Assembly (NCBI RefSeq): GCF_028583425.1
Contig: NC_072801.1
Span: 57,055,766-57,119,765 of the forward strand
Reading direction: 5' to 3'
Source: Eublepharis macularius
Lineage: Eukaryota; Chordata; Lepidosauria; Squamata; Eublepharidae
Length of the DNA stretch: 64,000 nt
Under the pieces are notes generated by a model. It was not told where the DNA came from. It ran no database searches and was given only the letters and a program-made list of their open reading frames with translations. This document shows, piece by piece, positions 23,501 through 35,500 of this stretch (within the stretch, counting starts at the first letter, position 1; the number at the start of each line of letters is the position of its first letter). Both the position numbers and the translations under genes were made by a program.

Positions 23501-26500
23501 CCACCACACATGATGCAGAAGCATTGCAGACTACATTAACTTCAAATGACCAGGCCACTACTTGCCTATGCACTGCAAGTCTGTGTGAGCCTGTATTGGA
23601 AGGGCCATGCTGCACAGCCAAAGTCATTATCTAACAGGTGAATGACCAAAATGTGAGGCAGAGGACTGCTCCTTTCCTCCAGCACACCAGGCCATCTTGC
23701 CTATATGTGCAAGCCTGTGTGAGCCTGTATCAGAAAGGCCATGCCCTGCAGCCAAGGTCAATACCCCCAGGTGAATTATCAGAACATGCGGTGGAGGACC
23801 GCTCCTCCCTGCCAGCACAGCTTGCCTATGCATGTAAATCTGTATGAGCCTGTATTGAAAGGGCCATGCCCCACAGCCAAGGCCATTACCCCCAGGTGAA
23901 TGACCAGAGCATGAGGTGGAGGACTGCTCCTCTCCTCCAGCGCACTAGACCACCTTATCTATGCATGCAAGTCTGTTTGAGCCTGTATCAGAAGGGCCAT
24001 GCTCCGCTGCCAAGGTTCACTCATTCACTCCCAGGTGAATGACCAGAACATGCGGTGGAGGACCGTTCTTCCCCCAGCACACCTTGCCTATGCATGCAAA
24101 TCTCTGTGAGCCTGTATCAGAAGGGCCATGTCCCACAGCAAAGGTCATTACCCCCAGTTGAATGAACATGAGGCAGAGGACTGTTCCTCCCCTCCAGTGC
24201 ACCAAGACACCTTGCCTATGAGTGCAAGTATGTGTGAGCCTGTATCAGAAGGGCCATGCCCCGCAGCCAAGGTCATTACCCTCAGGTGAATGACAAGAAC
24301 GTGTGGTGGAGGACCGCTCCTCCCTCCGGTGCACCAGGCCACCTTGCCTATGCATGCAAGTCTGTGTGAGCCTGTATTGGAAGGGCCATGCCCCGCAGCC
24401 TAGGTAATTACCCCCAGATGAATGACCAGAACATGAGGCAGAGGATCTTCTCTTCTGGGCCCTGGCCTTTCCTAAGCATCGAAATGTGCTGTACACAGAG
24501 GATGAGGAAACTTGCCTCGGGGCCTCCTGGTTGTGGGGCACATACATGCCCCTCCCTTTCTCTGGGGCGGCTTTTGACTGGCTTTCTTTGGTGGCATTCC
24601 ACCATGCAGTTACAGCAACCCACAAAGCCTGACACCTAGTAACTGTGATGATTGTTCTTTAATATCAATGTGTTTTGTTTGTTGTAAATTAATTGCTATT
24701 ATCAAATCCCACACACTGCCAATCAAATGGTTTCCACTTTCCCCTTCTGTCCCTATCTTTCTTTGCATAAAACCCAGTTCTTGCTAAAGCAGATGCAATA
24801 ACACAATAAGCCATCAGGTGGTCTGAGTAAGAATGCCTAATAGCAGTTCTTTAGGTCTTAAAAAGACAGCAAAATTGAGGATGGAAAAAAAACCGGGGGG
24901 GGGGGCTTACCAGCAACCACCCTCAAAATGTAGTCCTTTGCTAGACCAGTAGCAATAATGTATGGAGCAATGGACCCCTCAGATGGCTGCAAGCCACCCA
25001 CGCGACCTCCAGCAAGGCCTTTGCTGTTGTTGCTGTAAGTACTCCCTCCCAATAAAATGAAAACAATGGTGAGGGAGAGAAGCCTAGATAGGCCAGAGGC
25101 CTGTAGGGGCTGAGTCCAACCCTGCTTTAGCTTCTCGGCTGATAGATAACAGGACCCAAATGTAAATAAGAAAAAAGTCTCTGCCAAACCACTGAGCTGG
25201 CGCTAGGTCCGGGCTCTCATCCTGGAGTTTGAAGGTAAGAACCAGGGGAATATCACAGCAAGACCTCCAGCAAGGCCTTTGCTGTTGTTGCTGTAAGTAC
25301 TCCCTCCCAATAAAATGAAAACAATGGTGAGGGAGAGAAGCCTAGATAGGCCAGAGGCCTGTAGGGGCTGAGTCCAACCCTGCTTTAGCTTCTCGGCTGA
25401 TAGATAACAGGACCCAAATGTAAATAAGAAAAAAGTCTCTGCCAAACCACTGAGCTGGCGCTGGGTCCGGGCTCTCATCCTGGAGTTTGAAGGTAAGAAC
25501 CAGGGGAATATCACAGCTTCTACAAGGCAGCTACTGCCACCTAGCCCTGAGGGCCTTCAGTAAAACCAGCCTTGGAGGAGCCTGGCTGAGAGAGCTTGAG
25601 GTGTGCTCTGCTCAGGCCAAGTACAAGGCACAAATGAGACGCTGAGGGGCAGAGCAGCCTTATAAGGCCTCCTGCTCCAAGCTCTCCAGCGTTTCTAGAT
25701 GACCAGGAAAGCGCCACTATCTCCTCCTCCTTAGGGAAGGCAAAATGCAGCCCCCAGCTGAAGCAGCTGTTGCCACTGGCCAGGACTGCCATATTCGCAA
25801 CACCTGTTGTTTTGGGTATTTTTTACCCTGAGCACATCTTGTTATATTAGCTTGGGAAAACAAACACACCAACAGCAAAACCAGATTATTAAAAGCTTAT
25901 TTTCTTCCCCAGAAGCTTTTTTGTTTACAGAAAGAAATCTGTAAGTATTAAAAGGCTGTACTTCAAGGACGCAGTTTGCTACAGTCCAGTAAAATTCTTT
26001 TGTCCCCTGTTCTTCTGACACTCAGTGCTCAACTATGGCTAAAAGACACCTCAAACTTTAATGTACTCTACCTGGTTGAAAGAGCTCGGCCATGTTATCT
26101 CTGACTCACTGACGGTGAACATGAGTTCTGGAGTAGCTTGGGGACCCATTCTCCCAACCTTCACCCTGTGAAAGGATTGGTTTGAGGCAAAAATCCAGTT
26201 CATAATGTCATAGCCAGCTACCAACTCTCCATTCTTGTTGAATGAAATTTGGTTCCCAGCACTGTTGTTAAATGCAACCCTTCTAAGGAAGTCATGGAGC
26301 TAGAAGAAAAAGGAGAAAGGTTTAACAACATTCAAAACAATATTCAAATTATATACTACCCTTCAGGACAACTTTATGCCCAATCAGAGTCACGACAATC
26401 ATCTTGTGAGGTGGGAACTGGAAATCCTTGCTCAGTCTAGCTCCCAAACATCCCTCTGCTATTTTCAACTGAATAAAAGTTTATTCACAAGAATCCAGTT

Positions 26501-29500
26501 GAAGCAGGAAGCATAGTCAGAGAGGGTGGAAAATATATCCTGTCTTACAAAACAACAGGGGTTTAAAAACTTCTCTGACCTATCAAAGACAACGTGGTGT
26601 AGAGTCTGAAAAGGACCTAAGAGAACCAAGTTTGAATCCCCAATCTGCCGTGAAAACATTGTAGCCCCCAGGATCCTGGCCTCATGTGGACCCCATTTTG
26701 ATCCCTCATTTTGCATCAGCATGAGCCTACCAATATAATGATAAAAAATAATAATAACATTCCATTTATATACTGCCCTTTGCAACAACTTAATGTCACA
26801 CTCAGAGCAGGTTACAAAGTGTATTATTATTCTCACTACAGTCACTATGTGAGGTGGGTGGGGCTGAGAGAGTTCTGAGAGAGCTGTGACAGACCCAGGG
26901 TCATCCAGCTGACTTCAAGTGGAGGAGTGGGGAATCAAACCTGGTTCTCCAGATTAGAGTCCACTACACCAAACTCACAGCAGCAGCTGAGCAACAGTGT
27001 GATGGATCTTTGATTGCCCACCTATGAAATGACGGCATGAGACATAAAAGTTGGGATAATTTTGACCCCTATATTTATTAACTCTTCCTGCTTGACTTTG
27101 GGTGGACTATTCTATCCAATAGGCTGTCAAAGGGTTTCTGATGTTACCAGACATTTGACCATGAATCAAAGCCCCAAACTACAGTCATTAAGTCGATTTC
27201 TCTAATCCAGCAACCCATTTCTATTCCTCTTCTAAAGGATTTGAGTCAGTTTCTAATTACTCTTTTGTAAAGAGGAAGATTTGATTACATCTTATAGAAG
27301 CCATGTATTCTAACAACTACACATTCCAGAAGCTCTGAACTGTGATCCCATGCTCCAAAGCACACATGATAAGATATTCCTATACATGTCCCCCCACAAC
27401 CCCTCTGGCCCATGGTTCAGGCCACAGGGAACCTGGCGACCCTATGGTAGACTGAGAAGAGCTGATCGTTGACCACCATCCTCCCCAAAAGTCCTGGATC
27501 TGCTCATTTTATGCTTGTTCATGTATGAAGTCTGGGGAAATATAATTTAAATTCTTTAGTTTGTAACTTTCGCTGAAAGGTGTCATGTTACACCCTCTGG
27601 AATATACCAAAGAAAAAGATTGTCTAGGTGGCAGCATGTTCTAGATAGACAGGAATGTAGGAGGAATACTTTTTTTTTGTTCGAACCTTTTCTCCCGCTA
27701 TGTCTGCAGAATTCTACTCTTAGAGCGGAACTACAAGTGACAAAAGGCACAGATTGGACACTTGTCAGCTTCCCTCATGTTTTGATGGGACATGTAGGCA
27801 GCTTGGCAGAATGTTGGACAAGTGACAGTTGAAAAGTCCATTGGACAGCAGTCGGAGAGCCAAACTGCAAGGCTAGGATGCCTACATTTCCCATCAAAAC
27901 TTGAGGGAAGCTGACAAGTGTCCAATCTGTGCCTTTTGTCACTTATAGTTCCGCTCTTAGGCTGTCCTTATAGAACACCCCAGATTTCACTCTCTCTCAA
28001 GCTAGCTAGGCAAGTAGCTGTATTTCTCCACTTTTCTATCTAGTTTAGCTTTTATTACACCTTTAATCAGTGCAGCATCCTGACTTACTCAGACCCTCTG
28101 TCAACAATGTCATAAGCAGAACAGTTTATTATTTAAAAAGAAGACAGAATCATGTTCTTTTGTCTATAATAGGATATTTGTTTGCTTACAAAAAAAATAG
28201 AAGTATAAATAAACTGTGAACTCAGAGCAGGGTGCAGAAAAGAAAGAGTGGACACTGTGCACCTCACACCAGGTTCTGGGTAGTAGGGGATGTGCATAAC
28301 TGGGGGGAAAGAACAGATATTACACACAAAATGCACTAGTTTGGCTCATCAAAGCAGCCTCCAGAGCTGATCTTTGTCTTCGACCACCATTGAACTGGGA
28401 AACTAAAACAAAACAAGCTCCTCCCACAAAAATGTCTGTTTGTTTCATTTTGGTTTATTCCTTGCAACAATCCCAGGCACAGGGCTTGCCTCGCAGGATA
28501 GCATTCTGGTTTCCCTTAACAGCATTTCCACAATCAGATCTCATTTCTCCTTACAGGAAGGAGAAATGAGCAAATGCTTCTCCTCTCCATCCCAGCCAAT
28601 CAGGTCCATGTAAGGGGAGACACCACCACCACCACCACCTATCAGGATTGGAAAAGTTTGGAAGGGAGACTTCAGTCAGAGGCTGCAAGTAAGCACTACA
28701 GAATAACACGTGTCTTAAATCTGAGTAGACCTGATTGAGTGCATCTTGGTTTATTTTGCCGCACTATCCAGGAATTGGGCTGTTTTCCCACATTCTTAAA
28801 ATAGTGCGATTTCTGATGCCACCCAGATGCAGGCAGTGATTATACTGTTTTCATTGCACTACGAAAATGGAATCATCACTGCCTGCATCTGAGTGATGTC
28901 AGAAATAGCGAGGAAGCCACCAGCGTTCAGTGAGTGTCGCACTATTTTAAGAACGTGGGGAAACGGCCTTGGTCTGTCTCCCCCACCTAAATCAGGGCAC
29001 GAACTGTGAGGAAAAGTGCAGAGGGCTGGGGGAGATGGTGTGTTCAAACAATCAAACTTTATAAAAGTCCTGGAATACTTCAATGATATGTTGCAACTCC
29101 AAAAACACTTCCCTGGGGGTAAACACAAGGAAACATGGCACCAAAGGTAATTTATTGGCATTACAGAAAAAGAAAAGAGAGAATGGAAAGGAGCATAATT
29201 CCACCATTTCCCCCATTATCCAGCCAGTTTCTCGTGACACTCACATTCTTCAGGGTCTGTTATTATGTGAGTAACTGAGGCAAAACTCAGTGGGTTGATG
29301 GTCTACAGGGCAAACTGTGTTTTGTGCAATTTTGGTCTGTTGTGTGTAAAAACTACCACCCCAGAACCTTGGTTCCGCACCTCACCCCTACCCTGCAAAG
29401 AACTGTGTCTTTGTGCACATGTGTGGTCAACGTCTGCATCATGAGCATGCAATAGGCCGAAACTCATGCAAATGAAAAATCCAAACAAATGAGACATGAG

Positions 29501-32500
29501 CTGGTCCTGCCTGACCTAGAGCAGAGTAGCAATGGAACAAGATTTTTCCAGAACCCCCAGAATCAAAACTGAAATGGAAAATTTCTAGAGGAACACCCCT
29601 ACTGAGTAGCTTAAATTATTGTAGCATTAATAAGACCAAGCTCTATAAACAGGAAAGGACACTATCAGTGCACTCCTAAGCAGAGTTACACCCTCATAAA
29701 GCCGTTGAAGTCAATGGGCTTTAAAGAGGGTAAATTTGGGGATTAAAAATACAATACTACAAACTATGAATACATCAAGTTCACAGTCCACAGAGCAAAA
29801 TTGTGACTGCTGACTGAAAAATGAACCAGAGAATGACAAGGATGGGAACACAGGAAGAGTGTGAGGAGGCTCTTCGGTACACAGATTAAGACCTCTTGTG
29901 AGTGTGACATCTGCTGAAGAGCTTTCCCGTCTTTGCCTCCTCTAGCCTTACCTGCCAGTGGTCCTGCCCTGCAAGATTCGGCTTCTTTCTATCCATCATT
30001 GTTCTGTGTTTGCTTCGGAATGACTGCATGGCATGTAGAGCATGTGCCACAGCATAGACAGCATTATAGATGTTATAGCTGTGCCCAGTCATGCTCATTT
30101 CAAAAAAAGGCCCAGGAAGGTCCTCCAGTTTCTCCTCCCCAGTGCAGATGTCACCTTCTATATTATCAGGAGTTGAATTTGGGAATGTACAACCAAAGGC
30201 CTGTTGCCAAAAATCCCTTATAAAAACATCCCCTTTAGTTCTGGAAGGACTCCTGCTTGAAACAAATTCTTGAAACCCAGGAGGGTCACTGGAATGAATG
30301 GTGAAGGACAGGGCACCATGGATTATATCTGTACCCCAAGACCTTTGATAGACAAATGCATTGAGCTCCATCTGGGCTGTCAGAATCCACACTTTTCCTT
30401 TGGTTTCCCATTGGATGCTTTTTCTTCCTGACAGTTGTGGCAACCATCTCAAATCACTGACAGAATAAGATTCTCCAAATACCACAAAGACATTGGCTTT
30501 GCTATCCATGATTTTGTCACTTATTTTTGCTCCCTGGTCTGTCATGTCCGAAATTTCAGAAACAAAATTTAATCTGGGACTTCTTTCTCTGAAGGCAATA
30601 CAAATACCATTCTTAGAAAACACTGAAACCAAATTTTGCACAATTCTTTCTCCGTTGTCATCATCCATAGTAATGATCCCAACCCAAGTCCACTTAAAAT
30701 GCAGCAGTAAATCTCCAATCCCAGCATACTGAAGTGCGTCATGAGGGGCCATCTGGTAAATGGAAAAGCCTTGAGATTTTTCCTTCATCACTGGAGCAGA
30801 ACCGTAGATAAGCTAAAGGTAGATTTTGGGGTGTTAAAACAGAATAATAATAATATCTAATACTTTCAAGTTTTCAAAGAATTTTGCATACGAGTCATTA
30901 CAACAACCTTTTCAGGTAATATTCCTGTGCTACACATAAGGGGCTGAGATTGAGAGAATGGTGACTTGTTTAGGTCCACCTATTGGACTGGGCTCAACCA
31001 GATTTTCTGCTTTCTACCTTTTTTAATGCCATGTAATTTCTTTGTTTTCTATATGAAATAAAATTTAATTAGGTAACCGGTAGGTTACTTTTTATGTGGA
31101 ATCTGTGCACACTTTAAGTTCACATGTAACATGGAATCGTTTGGAAATCCAGTTGAGGGTAACCAATATTTACTAAGAAATTTTTACCACAGATATACAC
31201 CATCAAGTGCCCATGTGATAAAATGCATATTGGAAAGCCTTCAGGATCTCACAAAATGTGCACTGCTGTGTGAACATAAAAACAATGTGTGCTGAACATA
31301 AAAAACAATATTTCTCCTTAAAAAATAGGCGCTTCCTTGATTTCATACTTTGTTCTATAAAACCACAGACCTACTGATATCACCATTTCATGTATTCAAA
31401 AAGTAATGTGTCACTATTATATGCTGCTACTGAAGGAGGAGGCTGAATGGATTCTTAGACTCCAAACGACACCCCCACAAGGGGTCAGCGAGAGCCTACA
31501 TTGTTTGGGTGTACATAGGCTGGTCATAGGCCGACCAGCCACAGTCCATTTATAGTCCCTTACTTTCAGTTTTCTGCTAAAAATGACAACCTCAGACTTT
31601 GCTACATTAATTACCAAACCTTCACTACAGCAGTATTTAGAAAATAAACAGATGAGTTTACACAAGCCCACTATGCATCTAGACAACAAGACAGTGTCAT
31701 CCACATACAGGTGAACTGGCAGCTTCACTGATGCTATATAAGGTGAATAGCAATACTCTTGTAACAAAAAGAATTAAGATAATTGATATATAAATTATAT
31801 AAGAGAGGGGCAAAAATACATCCCTGCTTAACACCTTTATCCAGCAAAATAGGGTCTGTCAATACCCCTAAAGGGCCACACCTAACTTGGGCTGTTGGAT
31901 AGTCATAAAGTTGACTAATGAGAAATAAGAGACATTCATCCTTAGTTAGTTTTCCCAATTTTGCCCATAGTTTATCTCTAGGTATATTGTTAAAAGCGTT
32001 TCTGAGATCCATGAAGGCAGCACTTAATAATCACTTCTTATTACCAGCGTATTTATCAACAATAAACGGTAAAATGTGACAGTGATAGATTGCACTTGCT
32101 CCCCTTCAGAAGCCAGATTATTCTTTCCTCAAGATTGTCTTGCTTTCTAACCAACCCACCAACCTGCCATACAGCGGGGATACATATAATTTACCCACAA
32201 GTGATAACAGACTGATAGAGCGGTAATTACAAGCAGTGCTTTTTTTCTGGGGGGATGCAGGGGGACGCGTACCCCTAAACATTTTGTGTATCTAACGAGA
32301 GAAAGTAAAAATTTTAAAATGTTGGAATTCCCAACAATGGTGATTTTCTTGAGTCAAACTGAGAGTACCCCTAAACTTTTTTTAGAAAAAAGCACTGATT
32401 GCAAGGATCTGATGGGTCCCCTTTCTTGTATATTGGCATAATAATAGCATGATGCCAAATCCTAAACATTAAGCCTGTATCATTAACTTGTGTAAAAACT

Positions 32501-35500
32501 GGTGCAAAAGCTTCTGCCCACCAAATTGGGTTTGATTTAAATAATTCAGGGGAGACCATGTCAGGGCCAGGAGCTTTACCTGTCTTCATTTGCGTTATTA
32601 AGGTACTAACTTCTTCAACTGAAACAGGAGGAGACGCATTAGCATCAGAAGATAAAGCCAGCTGAGCTTTTGAGTCAACCACTGTTGGATCAGAAAACAA
32701 AGCTCTAAAATGTTCTTTCCAGCACTCAGCAGAAATATAATATGAAACTAGAATTAATTTTTTCTGCTACTAGTACTCAAGAAGAGTTTACTATCTTTCT
32801 GCTTAACAGCCCAAATTAAACAGTCCCACTCCAGCTGCAGGGCCTTCCTTTTCTTAAATTTAACAACAGCTTTATATTCCCGCTTCAGAAGAAGTAGATC
32901 CTGTAACATTTGCCTTCAGTTACAAATTTTAAACTGGTGGTGCATATAGCGTATTTCACACTTAAATGCTTTACAGGTCTGCATCAAACCACAAGTTCCC
33001 TGTTAACCCAAAAATAACTTTTGGCCAAACAATCAGACATATATATCATTTTAAATTAATCTATCACATCCTTTAAAATGTCTAAAAGATCTGAGGCGTT
33101 AGTGCAAGTGGAGATCAAAGTCTTAAGGTAGATTGCTTTAGGATAGATTCTGAATTCTTCAGCTTTCATCCCTGTAGTTTGGCTCCAGCACAAAGGTCTA
33201 AGTTTGCCATGGGTTTGCCTAAACTGCAAGGGCTCTTGGGATGGATAATTAGCTTTACCTGGGACCAAAAGAACCACTTCTAAAGGGAGATGATCACCCC
33301 CCAGATAGTTGTTCCAAGAAATTCAATTAAGCCAAACAATTCAAAGGAACCAATAAAATAAGCAATAATAGTAGCACCGCAGTGCTTTACATATGTACAA
33401 TCCCCACAGTTATCAATTGAAGGACAACTGTTGATGATCATCAAGCTGTTATTAGCTATTAGGGAAGTTAATTTTTCCCCTGCTCTGTTTATTCTTAGTG
33501 TCTTTTGACTTTCTTACTCCGACGGGGAAATTAGTTGCATATTAGTCACCAAAGCTTTTAAGGAAAAGTTCTTTATTGGAAGCCCCAGTGAGTGCATTCA
33601 AGTTGCCAGCCACCACAAACATAGCCCCTTGGATACAAAGAATTAATATACTGGAAGTATTCATTGAATTTACTCCCATAATTATACAGATCCATTTTAT
33701 GCACAGCAAGAGGAATAGACATTAATCACTATAAATGAGAAATGTTGAAAATTCAAGTACAAGGCTTTTGCATAAGGAGGATAATTAGTTAAGACTATAA
33801 TTTCTACAACTAGTTTTGCAGAGATGAGACAAGCAATGCCAACCAAGGGGCATCCCCTTTTCTTGTTCTTTACAGCCTCAAGAAAATAATTTGAACAGCC
33901 TGAAAGGTATATTTTTTCCATTGACCAAGTCTCCTGTACTAAGATTATATTGTAGCTTTTCAGGAGTTCTTCTGTTCCCATCATACTCATTTGGTTATTC
34001 CATCCAGCCATATTCCAAGATAGAAAAGATATTTTCTCTTTATTTAATCATTCTAACCTCTAGAGGTGGCAAGATTCCCTTTCACTATCTCCAGATGGGG
34101 CTCACTAGGGAGGCCAATTGGGCAAAAAGGGCTTGAAATGCTGGAAGCTTTGTATGAAGTGAACTTTTGTGGACTAGTCAACGGCTGTCCCTTAGCACAT
34201 AAATGGTCCCTTTCGATATCCTGAGTTTTCTGTGACCTAATATTTTCCAGAATGATTATTAAATTTTGCAATCTGAAAAGCATATCATTTTACTCAAAGG
34301 TGGAAAGTAGGCCAAAGGATGCCAACAGATTACTCTCAAAGACTCAGCATCCAAGAACAAGAATCAGAAAAAAATGGAATTAAATTCCTTTTTTATAGAT
34401 GACATTGAAAAAAGTGGGGTCCTTTCCTTTGAACAAAGGTTTGGACCAAAAAAATCCCATATGTTTTTTTATCAAATCCCGCATTAAAAAAATTAGTGAA
34501 GGGATCCTAGAGGGGAAAAATTCTAACTTAAAACTGCCCACCATCAGGAACCCAGGAATCCATGAAACATATCTTAAATCAATTGATGAAAAGTGGCGGT
34601 GCAGAAAAAAAGCAAGATGTTCTTTTGCTATCTGCTTTGTTGACCAATTGATCATACATCCTTTGTATGAAATAATATTTATAACAACTGTATTGTGTTA
34701 CAGATCTAAGGGAGGTCATCTCTGATTAACCTTTGTTGTCTTGCTGGTGTCCTTCCCCAGTTGGCAATTCAGAGAATGGGAAGTTTTCTCTCAGGCCCTC
34801 ATTATGGCCAAGATACCGATTGGTCTTTGTTTATCCCTCAGTTAAACGAATGGTACTCTTTCCTCCCAATTTTAATTATAATAATAACAACATTTGATTT
34901 ATATATTGCCCATCAGGACGACTTAACACCCACTCAGAGAAGTTTACAAAGTATGTTATTATTATCCCCACAACAAACACTCTTGAGGTGGGTGGGCTGA
35001 GAGAGCTCCTAGAAGCTGTGACTGACCCAAGGTCACCCAGCTGGCTTCAAGTGGAGGAGTGGGGAATCAAGCCTGGTTCTGCAGATTAGAGTCCCATGCT
35101 CTTAATCACTACACTAAACTGGCTCTACTCTTCAAGGGGCAGGGGGTCTCCCATGCAGAAGCAGGTCTCATACCACCATGGTAATATATTAACTGCTTCT
35201 CAATCTGAACACTATATAAACCAAATAAGAGCTTTGAGCACCTTTAAAATACTGTGAGGAATATTTATATAATATGCCTGTACTACAAAGCTGTTCTTGC
35301 TTTACATGTCTTTGGCTCTCCACATGAATTACATCATGATTCCCTTGCATTTTTTCTTCTCATGTACAAATAAACCATAAAAACTAAGGGGGGGTCATAG
35401 AAAAAATGATCCATCTGATTATTTATTTCTTGGACTCCACAATCAGTTCTGGAAGAAAAAAATAATTTATTAACAAGACATGAAATTCCCATATTGTGCA

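Larger units (their letters stand above)
22410..24640 (-). mobile_element. Ngaro/DIRS-type retroelement relic (3' part)
   Basis: A fossil, broken in several places. On the minus strand, 23460-23205 resembles the C-terminus of the SGNH hydrolase of the whole Ngaro element at 53836-54465 (shared pattern: alanine-rich helix, VYLP/VIYLPQ.QI, DGV, N.IF.ND..QGL.LA). About 23215-23090 and 22580-22430 match its 3' non-coding end, including GGCTGGTGAGC, a TAGTTA.ACCCTTGCCGT block and a final AATAAA region. The hydrolase's central part is expanded into tandem repeats (23540-24450). Two younger pieces interrupt the 3' end: sequence with GGTTCATG-type words (about 22590-22740) and a Penelope-like fragment (22845-23065). 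Upstream genes of the element are not seen. It is older than the copy at 48.9 kb. Confidence 0.7.

Noticed and set aside
23540-24450. CRISPR-like regular spacing of repeats
   Set aside because: The whole 125-137-bp unit repeats with no unique spacers, in a vertebrate genome; it is a minisatellite.
24858-25187. A repeated 100-codon membrane-like frame in the 259-bp duplication
   Set aside because: It appears twice only because the DNA is duplicated; there is no recognised domain and no start or splice context.
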